Shown here one piece after another: positions 17,561 through 24,831 of a stretch of DNA of 33,695 nt (the first letter of the stretch is position 1; every line of letters begins with the position of its first letter). A program made the position numbers and the translations under genes. The stretch is taken from NCBI GenBank assembly GCA_022564295.1, contig JADFLR010000040.1, forward strand, positions 1-33,695, in the 5' to 3' direction. The notes beneath the pieces are model-generated. The model was not told the DNA's origin and made no database searches. It saw only the letters and a program-made list of their open reading frames with translations. This DNA is from Bacteroidota bacterium (GTDB taxonomy: Bacteria; Bacteroidota; Ignavibacteria; Ignavibacteriales; Ignavibacteriaceae).

Positions 17561-17579
17561 AATACTAATTATTAGTATT
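17561..17579. promoter_or_regulatory. 19-bp perfect palindrome upstream of the sialidase-like gene
   Basis: AATACTAAT-T-ATTAGTATT is a perfect 9+1+9 inverted repeat about 90 bp upstream of the start at 17471. The symmetry and position suit a dimeric regulator binding site. It lacks the GC-rich stem and one-sided T-run of a terminator. No regulator can be named. Confidence 0.4.
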
Positions 17580-17620
17580 TATGGAAATGGATTTTCGATG
17601 TTTGATTAAACAAACTTAGT

Positions 17621-17745
17621 TGAAAATTTTGGCCAATATCACTAACCAGGTGATTGACTGTAACAGTCAGGTTATAAAACCCGGCAATAAATCTTTTAAC
17701 TTCTTCTTTAGAAAACCGGGGAGGTAATGCACTAACCAAAGGCAC
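17621..17745 (-). pseudogene. Truncated copy of the kinase/aminotransferase gene, first 41 codons
   Basis: From the GTG at 17745 with the same AGGAGA site, the frame reads [20 protein letters not shown] and continues to DIGQNF. It then leaves the duplicated stretch and has no further similarity. It matches the start of the intact gene (GTG at 15016) with only substitutions and no indels. Because the promoter region and ribosome binding site are also copied, it might still be expressed as a short peptide, but no function is expected. Confidence 0.85.
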
Positions 17746-17819
17746 TTAATTTCTCCTAATACTGTAAAGCAATTGTTTAAAGCTAACTGCTAAATAATCA
17801 CTTTGCAAACGGGGTTTTA
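17621..17819. repeat. 199-bp direct repeat, copy B
   Basis: Gap-free match to 14892-15090 in the same orientation. Differences are spread evenly over coding and upstream parts. Together the copies flank the decayed dehydrogenase end and the sialidase-like T9SS gene. Confidence 0.9.
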
Positions 17820-17877
17820 TCGAATATGAGTAATTAGTTCGCTGCCGGTTTTTCTAATTGTAGTGGGTAAGGAAAAG

Positions 17878-17934
17878 TTATTTTTCATTTTTAATTTTTA
17901 TACGCGCTGGTTTGCAACCGATAGATTTAAGAAA
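17878..17934 (-). pseudogene. C-terminal gene fragment, copy 2 (family unknown)
   Basis: The minus strand reads KSFLKSIGCKPARIKIKNEK and a stop at 17878. An in-frame stop lies about 14 codons upstream of the shared part. It shares 14 identical residues with the fragment at 12448-12498, with silent base differences only. It lies just upstream (minus strand) of the truncated aminotransferase copy. Confidence 0.5.
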
Positions 17935-18397
17935 TGATTTTATAATATTTATATGAAAAAATAATTAATTATTATAAAGCAATTCACGGTTATGAGAGAG
18001 TAATTTAACTACACCTGCCAATTACTTAGCGCTACATTTGATTAAATATCTGAATGATCATGACAGTTAATACTTATTTTTTTCACATACCAAATTAACA
18101 TTATATACTCTTCAACTCAATTTTGAGTAAGGAATTACTATATATTTTAATAATTAATTTGCTCTCCCAAAAATACTCAGTTCCCATCTGCATCTTTATT
18201 GATTCATTATATTAATATGCTTAGTGAGATTGGGGCAAAGTTTACAAAAGAGTATTTTATGAAGAGGTATAATTTGGGTGAGGGGGATTTTGAGTTAACT
18301 ATTGATTTAACATAAGAAAATTATACTGTGGCAAGGAAATTGATATATAGGTTTACTAAATAAATCCATAATTAAGCACAGAGAGAATAGGCAAAAT

Positions 18398-18739
18398 ATG
18401 AAGAAAACACTTTTATATATTATTGCATTAGCTTTTTCAATTGCTGTTATCGGATGTTCAACTGAACCACCCAGCGTTAGAGTTCACAATGAGCGTACTG
18501 ATAAAGCAAATGTTCAAATAAAAACCACTACTAGTACCATCAATCAAAATGATGTTAATGCAGGTTCAACTACAAATTATCAAGAAGTTGCTGAGGGCAA
18601 TATAGAAGCCACAGCATCGATTCAAAATGAATCATTTTCACCTACAATAACATTTAATGCTACTAACGACAATAATTATACTGTAGTGGTTGTAAATAGT
18701 AATCCTCCAACACTACGAGTGGATTCATCAAGTAAGTAG
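18398..18739 (+). CDS. Small putative lipoprotein, 113 residues
   Basis: The N-terminus has a charged MKK, a hydrophobic core (5-17) and a lipobox VIGC with C20 as the predicted lipidated residue, so it should be exported and anchored to a membrane. The mature part is rich in Thr, Asn and Val and probably forms a small beta-sandwich; no family is recognised. It stands alone on the plus strand, convergent with the BREX operon. No strong ribosome binding site precedes the ATG. Its reading frame is intact, unlike the neighbouring remnants. Confidence 0.7.
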   Translation: MKKTLLYIIALAFSIAVIGCSTEPPSVRVHNERTDKANVQIKTTTSTINQNDVNAGSTTNYQEVAEGNIEATASIQNESFSPTITFNATNDNNYTVVVVNSNPPTLRVDSSSK

Positions 18740-18933
18740 TGAATAAAATTAAAGCAGACGTAAGAGCATCAGTTTTTTTAATTATGCGAAGTAGGAGAGC
18801 TCCAGGAAAGAGATAAATTATCTGAGATACCTTTGATATTTTTTATCTGCTTCATTAAAAATGGGATTCTTATTTTTTTTATGTTTGGTTTTGATCTGAT
18901 GAAACTGGTGGGTGGCGTTGTATTTATTAAAAA

Positions 18934-18973
18934 ACCATAGAATTATTTATCAATTGTGAACCCGGTTATTTTT
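18934..18973 (-). repeat. 40-bp dispersed repeat, copy 2
   Basis: Matches 8885-8924 at 36 of 40 bases by hand alignment. On the minus strand it encodes KITGFTIDK-stop and lies at the 3' end of the ORF6N remnant. Confidence 0.55.
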
Positions 18974-19038
18974 TTGACTTAGCAGCTGGAGCAGTTAACT
19001 GATTGATTACCTGTTGGAATAAGATTATCTGATGGCAT
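18943..19038 (-). pseudogene. ORF6N-domain gene with large internal deletion
   Basis: From the ATG at 19038 the minus strand reads MPSDNLIP, the same N-terminal start seen in the ORF6N remnants at 12366 and 11346. It then passes, after a frame change, to FQQVINQLTAPAAKSKK and, after another slip at an A7 run, to ITGFTIDK-stop. The later part resembles the C-terminal tail of ORF6N proteins (IFxxIxxLMxPPxxKKRxIGF). The whole DNA-binding domain is missing. Confidence 0.45.
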
Positions 19039-19061
19039 ATAATATATTCAAACTCTGGCAT
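18966..19061 (-). CDS. Short reading frame after brxL, 31 codons (doubtful)
   Basis: An intact frame from the ATG at 19061, preceded by GGGAGAATTTA, encodes MPEFEYIICHQIILFQQVIN then QLTAPAAKSKK-stop. It lies 57 bp downstream of brxL on the same strand. It overlaps the ORF6N remnant and reads the junction in a frame that keeps the old C-terminus open. It may be a chance product of the deletion; the good ribosome binding site is the only reason to list it. Confidence 0.25.
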   Translation of the reverse strand: MPEFEYIICHQIILFQQVINQLTAPAAKSKK

Positions 19062-19117
19062 TAAATTCTCCCTATATTATTACTTCTTGTGTTCCCCCCT
19101 CTATCTGTCGTAAGGCA

Positions 19118-21118
19118 TCATCTCACTTTCAAATAAGTTATCTCACACGCCCTACATTTCCTTTTCTCCTGGTAGATATCTGCAATGTTATATTTACCTT
19201 CTGGTCGTAAAAATATATCCAATCCTCTACCAAGAACTATCTTCCAACCATTATCAGCAACAATAAATCGATCGTGTTGATTTGGATTAAATTCATAAAC
19301 AAGTTTTATCCCCAAATCAAATACGGATTCTGCTATTTCTTCTAAACTAGAAGCACTTACCTTTAACATTTCATCAGGTTCATTCCAGGTAATAACTTTA
19401 AGATCAACTTCTTGATCACTTTCCTTTATTTTAGCTAGCATTGAACAAAACTCAAGAAGTTGTCTCATCTGATGAGGCATCCTGATATAAGGATCTACCA
19501 ATGTTATTTTCCTTGCACCGCGAAGGTAATCTGAAAACAGTAACTCGTAAGAGATACCTTCTTGATTATCTTTAATGATGATTTGACCAGGATTTAGATG
19601 GTTCAATTTTGGTTTAACTTTTTCATAAGAATCTTTTGAAGTATTTAAATCATCAATTGTTTGAGGTGTTTTACTTTTTTGACTCTCCAGTGTCTCTATA
19701 TTCACTGTTATATTTTTTAAGTTATCCGTATAAGAAAAATCAACTTTTTCAAATGTATCATCCATCTTTATTAGCTGATCTTTAATTCTTTTTCTTCCTT
19801 CAATAGCAAAGTTTATTAACTCAATCGCCTCATCGTGAGAATAGTTCCCATCTGGATAAATTATTTTTAGCAATCCTGAAAATGTTTTTGTAATACCATC
19901 TCTATCTCTTGTAGTCAATGATTTTTGTAGCTGTATATATTCATCAATAACATTTGTATAATCTTCCTTTCTAAACTCTTTCAGAACTTCAGCTAAATAA
20001 TCTACAATAAATCCATATCCATCCGTGAACATCTCAGTTCTTAATTTATGCACTTCCCAGCCCGGTATATAAGAATGAATTCTATCGAGAAAAGCTGTAT
20101 CGTAGTAAATTCTGGGCAATGCATCAAACAGATTTGTATTCTTTAACATATAGGGAACAGAATGTTCAGTATTCCCTACAAATGCTAAGGACGCTGTTGC
20201 TCCATAAACATCTCTGCCACGGGAAAATGATTTGTTAGCCATATAATTTTTCATTATATCAACCAACTTTTTATCAGGACTTTTTTGACTACCAGCGAAT
20301 TCATCAAAAGTTACAACATCCCAAAAACCAACTAAACCAATCTGATTATTAGTATTATTTACAAATAGCTTTGCTTGAGTAACATCACCACCCGACACTA
20401 ATATCCCGTGAGGAGATAATTCTGAAAATATGTGTGACTTACCAGTTCCCTTCGGACCAAGTTCAATAAAATTATAATTATTTTCACAGAAAGGAATAAG
20501 TCTGGAAAGTTGGATTAGTTTACTTCTAAAATTAAAGAAAGAAGGATCTAACCCTAGGCTTTGAACTAATAAATCCATCCATTCATCCTTTGTAAATTCT
20601 TTCCTAAGACGAATAAATTCATCCAGATCAACATTAGATATTTGAATTGGTTTCAGATCTTCAATTAACCAGGGAGTTGATGAATCATCGCTAAAGAAAT
20701 ATTCCATAGTAATAATGCTCCAAACACCACCAGCCAAAATTTTCTTATGCTGTCTAACTAGTTCATTCCCAATAGTAACTCTTTTTATGCCCAGGTTACT
20801 AAAAGTCGCTTGATATATGTCTTTTTTCTCATTTAGCTGAGCTGACACCTTATCAATAATCTTAAATCGAGCTCTTTCTTTAATTACAGATTTTATAATT
20901 TCAGCTTCATCTCTGTGAACAAAATGCTCTTTAATTATATTCTTAACCTTTTCTAATCCTTGAGCTATAATATCTTCATCAAAAGAAGCGCAATGCTGAC
21001 CCAGTAAATATTCAAGAACATAGGTTGGAACTACAGCATTACCTTTTATTGATTTAGTAAGGTCTTTTCTAACTACTTTGCCTTCAAAGTGCTGAATTAT
21101 TTTGTCTTGTAAACTCAT
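19118..21118 (-). CDS. brxL: BREX AAA+ protein BrxL with C-terminal phospholipase-D-like (MIT_C-type) domain
   Basis: The protein has 666 residues. The N-terminal part (1-190) and AAA+ core fit BrxL: Walker A GPKGTGKSH (221-229), Walker B VVTFDEFAG (D272, E273), FVGNTEHS (sensor region) and LDRIHSYIPGWEVHKLRTEM (344-363). After the helical region and FSYTD (about 461-465), the usual Lon-like protease domain is not seen. Instead residues about 525-640 read LLFSDYLRGARKITLVDPYI, then MRQLLEFCSMLAK, then QHDRFIVADNGWKIVLGRGL, which fits the MIT_C phospholipase-D-like fold. H615-x-R617-x4-D622 resembles an HKD motif with Arg for Lys. BrxL is a DNA-binding AAA+ effector of type 1 BREX. Its ATG overlaps the pglZ stop by 4 bp, and it is last in the operon. 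Confidence 0.88.
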   Translation of the reverse strand: MSLQDKIIQHFEGKVVRKDLTKSIKGNAVVPTYVLEYLLGQHCASFDEDIIAQGLEKVKNIIKEHFVHRDEAEIIKSVIKERARFKIIDKVSAQLNEKKDIYQATFSNLGIKRVTIGNELVRQHKKILAGGVWSIITMEYFFSDDSSTPWLIEDLKPIQISNVDLDEFIRLRKEFTKDEWMDLLVQSLGLDPSFFNFRSKLIQLSRLIPFCENNYNFIELGPKGTGKSHIFSELSPHGILVSGGDVTQAKLFVNNTNNQIGLVGFWDVVTFDEFAGSQKSPDKKLVDIMKNYMANKSFSRGRDVYGATASLAFVGNTEHSVPYMLKNTNLFDALPRIYYDTAFLDRIHSYIPGWEVHKLRTEMFTDGYGFIVDYLAEVLKEFRKEDYTNVIDEYIQLQKSLTTRDRDGITKTFSGLLKIIYPDGNYSHDEAIELINFAIEGRKRIKDQLIKMDDTFEKVDFSYTDNLKNITVNIETLESQKSKTPQTIDDLNTSKDSYEKVKPKLNHLNPGQIIIKDNQEGISYELLFSDYLRGARKITLVDPYIRMPHQMRQLLEFCSMLAKIKESDQEVDLKVITWNEPDEMLKVSASSLEEIAESVFDLGIKLVYEFNPNQHDRFIVADNGWKIVLGRGLDIFLRPEGKYNIADIYQEKRKCRACEITYLKVR

Positions 21119-23667
21119 TCGAAATCCGATTGAATTAATGTTTGATTTATAACTTTTTCGTTTACTATTGGATTAAGCTTATTAGGATCTTTTTGCTTAT
21201 CAAATATTTTAAGATAGAAGAAAGACTCACTTCCAGCTTTAATATTCAGGTTTAATATTATCTCTTTTACTCTTTCTGTTGGCAAATCAGAAGTTGAATC
21301 TAATATCAAATAAATTTCATTTGATACTATTTCATCTGAAGCGGTATACAATGCGCAAGTAATGTTAATTGGTTTATACAGACTACTTACAGGTTTACCC
21401 TGTATTAGTTTAATTTTGATAGCACCTGAAACAACTTTTAGATCCTTGCTTACCAACTTAAATGTGACTTTCTCAGTGATTTCTTCTCGCTTTCTTGAAC
21501 TTTCTATTAACGGAACAATCATTTCCTGAAGACTTGCACCACCATGAACATAATGGACACCGTGACCTTGCCTCTTATATCTGTTGATTGCTTTTGGAAT
21601 TGTAATCTTGTAATCAGTAATTGTGTTAGCTGCTTTTGAAAGATTAAATATGTAACTATCGGTTTTTATTTCTTTTTTTAGAATAGAGAATCTATTGTGA
21701 TTAACAATCGCATTTTTATTATCTGGTAATGTCTCATACATAGCTTCCGGTAGTTCATTTGAATTGTATAAGAAACCGTGATCTGCGGTAATAAATATTT
21801 TGGAAACATTAAATGATGAATGTATCTTTTTTATCATAGGGGCTAATTCTTTTATCGCACGTTCAACTTCTTCAAAAGTTCTACTTTCAGTTTTTCTGTC
21901 ATCACCTACAGCGTCTATAACGTTATGATAGATATATACAATTTTAGTTTTGAACAATTCCCTGGATTCCTCTTGTGTCATCTGTTGAAGTTTATCAAAC
22001 GACACAACTCTTGAATCTTTTTCAGCAGCCTGTAATATTTTTTCTCTGTTTTCTAATCCTTCAGTAGAAATATTATTGATGTGAATAAATTCATCTTTCA
22101 TCTGTAATTCTGTATGGGGCAGCAACGTACTCATTCCCATTCTTGTATTTGACGGCAATGAGGAAAGCATATATGAAATTTCCGCCTGGTGTTTTGGATC
22201 GGAATGTAGTACCGAAAGCAATTCTTTTGCGGATTCAAATCTTAATCCATCAGAGATAATTACGGCAATCTTTTGGTCTGATTCAGCAATATTATTTTTA
22301 TAAAATTCGAATTGTTTTGTAACTGGTATTTGGTAAAATTCAAAATCGTGATCTTCCAAACACTTAAGCCATTGCGTGTTGATTTCCTTAAGATAATCTT
22401 CATATTTCTTATTAAATCTCAATAATAGATTTTCCAACTGAATTTCAGCGGGTAAATGATAAGTTCTCAATTGTGTATTCAATAAAATAGCTTTACGGTA
22501 ATTATAATCTATGCTTTCAAATTTATTTACATACTCTTCAAGGTAATTGATGGGTTTATCGTATATGTATGATGATATAGAGTTTAACAACTTAAAAACA
22601 TTGGCAACTCTCAGTAAAAATTCGATTAAGTCTTTTAGTTCAACACTATTGCCGTTTCTACTATTATTGAGTTGTGTGAGGATATTTATTGATTTATCAG
22701 GTTGGTATTCTAAAAGCTCAACAATGCTTTGTATAATATTAAACGACAAGGAATTTGAATAAAAACCAAAATCACCGTCAATTCCATAATTCTTAATAAT
22801 CATATTTTCATTAACATCAGGTGCCAACTCATTAAATACATTTTCTATTTCTTTAGTTAGGTCATCATCTTTTGACCAATCATTAAGGAAAGCATTTAAC
22901 CTGTTAATCTTGGCAGGATTGGTAATCTTTAATTTTGAATAGGTATCATTTGGATGAGCATCCGCATAATTTTGCAATATTAAATTGTACTTTGCTTTCT
23001 TTATTGCAAGAAGAATATCTTTTTCTTTTAACTGTGCAATCTCAATATCAAAGTATTCATCGAATAATTTACATAGATAAGATTCGCCATCTAACTCTTT
23101 AATCTTATCAATTATGCTAAACAAATCTTTATTTTTTTGTAATAACGAGGTAAATAGTTTTGCAAGAATTATCGTTTCCTCTTCTATTCTGCTGAAGCCG
23201 AGTAAATGACAAATCAATCCTTTTTTAATTTGGTTTTCATCATCAAAGCTGTCTGCTTTTAATATTTTACTTAAAGTTTTCTGAACTCCTTTGTTTTTTA
23301 GAAGTTCAATGTATTTGCTGACACGATCTCTCTGATAAGGTTTGAGATTATATTCCTCCATAAAATCTTCTACATCATCAATTAGTAGAACTCTATTCGC
23401 CTTTATTAAATCCAGTAAAGTAAAAGTTCTTCTTTCTTTTCCCTTTGGTTCTGCGTAAGGAAAATATAGAAACACTTTTTTGTCAGCCAATTCAGATTCT
23501 AATTGGTATTTAAGATGGAATAGTTCATTATTAACTGTGATAATTATGATTTCCGTATCTGCCCAATTTTCAATTTCATCCTTACGTTCTTCTTTAGGAT
23601 CAAAGAAGAAAAGAATCTTTAATTCGGGATACTTTTCAAAGTAATCTTTAACTTTTTCTAACAACAT
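21115..23667 (-). CDS. pglZ: BREX alkaline-phosphatase-superfamily protein PglZ
   Basis: The protein has 850 residues, usual for type A PglZ. The N-terminal half is mostly helical. The C-terminal PglZ domain shows metal-binding motifs of the alkaline phosphatase superfamily: VIISDGLRFESA (D473), IYHNVIDAVGDD (H581, D585) and FITADHGFLYNS (D629, H630). PglZ is the signature gene of all BREX types and is needed for both methylation and phage exclusion; its true substrate is not known. The start at 23667 lies 10 bp after the nuclease gene stop, and the stop overlaps brxL by ATGA, showing translational coupling. Nothing looks truncated. Confidence 0.95.
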   Translation of the reverse strand: MLLEKVKDYFEKYPELKILFFFDPKEERKDEIENWADTEIIIITVNNELFHLKYQLESELADKKVFLYFPYAEPKGKERRTFTLLDLIKANRVLLIDDVEDFMEEYNLKPYQRDRVSKYIELLKNKGVQKTLSKILKADSFDDENQIKKGLICHLLGFSRIEEETIILAKLFTSLLQKNKDLFSIIDKIKELDGESYLCKLFDEYFDIEIAQLKEKDILLAIKKAKYNLILQNYADAHPNDTYSKLKITNPAKINRLNAFLNDWSKDDDLTKEIENVFNELAPDVNENMIIKNYGIDGDFGFYSNSLSFNIIQSIVELLEYQPDKSINILTQLNNSRNGNSVELKDLIEFLLRVANVFKLLNSISSYIYDKPINYLEEYVNKFESIDYNYRKAILLNTQLRTYHLPAEIQLENLLLRFNKKYEDYLKEINTQWLKCLEDHDFEFYQIPVTKQFEFYKNNIAESDQKIAVIISDGLRFESAKELLSVLHSDPKHQAEISYMLSSLPSNTRMGMSTLLPHTELQMKDEFIHINNISTEGLENREKILQAAEKDSRVVSFDKLQQMTQEESRELFKTKIVYIYHNVIDAVGDDRKTESRTFEEVERAIKELAPMIKKIHSSFNVSKIFITADHGFLYNSNELPEAMYETLPDNKNAIVNHNRFSILKKEIKTDSYIFNLSKAANTITDYKITIPKAINRYKRQGHGVHYVHGGASLQEMIVPLIESSRKREEITEKVTFKLVSKDLKVVSGAIKIKLIQGKPVSSLYKPINITCALYTASDEIVSNEIYLILDSTSDLPTERVKEIILNLNIKAGSESFFYLKIFDKQKDPNKLNPIVNEKVINQTLIQSDFE

Positions 23668-23677
23668 AATTTATATT

Positions 23678-24817
23678 TCAATTAAGTAATCTTTTTTCTC
23701 TTTCAATCAATTCTCTTTCCCGTTCAAGTTCATCTCTTAATTCATCTTCCGTCGGCAGATACAGCATATATTTTGATGCAAAGATGTTTTTGCTATTTTC
23801 TAGTAAGGTGTACTTAACCATAGCATTATTTTTATCCGAGCAGAGGATTATACCTAATGTAGGATTATCGTCTTCTTTTTTTATTTCCTTCTCAAAGTAT
23901 CTTACATAAAAATCCATCTGTCCAATATCCTGATGACTGAGTTTTCCGATTTTAAGGTCTATAAGACAAAAACATTTAAGAATGTAGTTATAGAAAACAA
24001 GATCAATATAATAATGATCTCCATCGACCGTTATTCTTTTCTGTCTTGCAACAAAAGAGAATCCTTTGCCTAATTCCAATAAAAAATCCTGTAATTTATC
24101 AATTAAAGCTTGTTCCAGATCTTTCTCAAGGTAAGCACTATTTTCTTTTAAGCCGAGGAATTCTAAAACATACGGGTCTTTGATAACATCTGACGGCTGA
24201 TACTTCTCAATATTTTTTTTCGACTCTTTTATTACAGCACTTTTGTTCTTGCTGGAAATAAGACGTTCATAATAATGTGAGTTGATTTGCCTTTCGAGTT
24301 CTCTTGTTCCCCAGTTGTTTTCTATACATTCTTTAATATAAAAATTACGTACGTTATTATTTACAATTTTTAATAAAAGCCGGTAATGTGTCCAGCTTAA
24401 GAGTGGGCTCAGCTCACCCGGAACCATCACATTCTTATTTTTTATTTTTTTTGAAGGTGATTTGTCACTCGCTGCGTGACTTTTTTCATCGAGAACAGAT
24501 TGGTCACGCAGTGCGTGACTTATTGGAAAAGTAATGTAAAACTGGCGGGAATATTTCAGATTCGTAACATTATAACCTTCCCCGTATTCCTTTTGTAACC
24601 GGGCAGATAGCTTTTTGATAAGTTCGGTACCATACTTAGCATGGGTTTTACCTTTTTGCTCTTGCTCAACGATAATTTTACCAATGAGCCAATAAGACCG
24701 GACTTTAGCAAAATTAACCGCTTTGTATGCATAAGATTTATTCCTTTCAATTATCTCTCTTATCTGAAAATGAATTGAATCGAAACTTTTTTTGCTTATT
24801 AATTCTTTATTAGCCAA
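23678..24817 (-). CDS. DUF1016/YhcG-family PD-(D/E)XK nuclease inside the BREX operon
   Basis: The protein has 379 residues. The N-terminal DUF1016_N winged-helix-like part (about 15-190) includes YGTELIKKLSARLQKEYGEG, LSWTHYRLLLKI and FYIKECIENNWGTRELERQI. The C-terminal nuclease domain (about 210-370) has E235, D272 (YYIDLVFYN) and D287-L-K289 (CLIDLKIGKL), followed by DIGQMDFYVRYF. This is a complete PD-(D/E)XK set with Asp at the D/E position. Such proteins occur alone or beside restriction systems. Here the gene sits 14 bp after pglX and 10 bp before pglZ on the same strand, so it is almost certainly co-transcribed. It could be an accessory DNA-cleaving effector or a repair factor. Residues 100-125 contain an insertion built on two palindromes (24464-24519). 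Confidence 0.92.
   Translation of the reverse strand: MANKELISKKSFDSIHFQIREIIERNKSYAYKAVNFAKVRSYWLIGKIIVEQEQKGKTHAKYGTELIKKLSARLQKEYGEGYNVTNLKYSRQFYITFPISHALRDQSVLDEKSHAASDKSPSKKIKNKNVMVPGELSPLLSWTHYRLLLKIVNNNVRNFYIKECIENNWGTRELERQINSHYYERLISSKNKSAVIKESKKNIEKYQPSDVIKDPYVLEFLGLKENSAYLEKDLEQALIDKLQDFLLELGKGFSFVARQKRITVDGDHYYIDLVFYNYILKCFCLIDLKIGKLSHQDIGQMDFYVRYFEKEIKKEDDNPTLGIILCSDKNNAMVKYTLLENSKNIFASKYMLYLPTEDELRDELERERELIEREKRLLN
24464..24519. repeat. Two 17-bp palindromic repeats inside the nuclease gene
   Basis: GTCACGCAGTGCGTGAC (24503-24519) is a perfect 8+1+8 palindrome. GTCACTCGCTGCGTGAC (24464-24480) is a close relative with perfect 5-bp outer arms. They are 22 bp apart, keep the reading frame and encode SHALRD and SHAASD. 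They lie in the linker between the N-terminal helices and LSWTHYRLL. Confidence 0.8.
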
Positions 24818-24831
24818 GGAAGACCCTTTAA

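Larger units (their letters stand above)
17472..18397. other. Intergenic region with duplicated and decayed sequence
   Basis: Holds a 19-bp palindrome (17561-17579), the second copy of the fusion-gene 5' end (17621-17819) and the second FLKSIGCKPARIKI fragment (17878-17934). Between 18181 and 18315 an open plus-strand stretch ends in FTKEYFMKRYNLGEGDFELT and IDLT-stop. It could be read from an ATG at 18217 as 32 residues, but it looks more like a decayed gene end of unknown family. 17935-18180 is AT-rich with nothing I can interpret. Confidence 0.45.
18740..19117. other. Gap between lipoprotein gene and brxL
   Basis: Holds the internally deleted ORF6N remnant (18943-19038), the overlapping short frame at 18966-19061 and the 40-bp repeat (18934-18973). 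No clear terminator for the BREX operon is seen after 19118. 18740-18930 shows nothing I can interpret. Confidence 0.45.

Noticed and set aside
18217-18315. 32-codon plus-strand frame as a separate small gene
   Set aside because: The open frame extends upstream of the ATG without a better start and no ribosome binding site is seen; more likely a decayed gene end.
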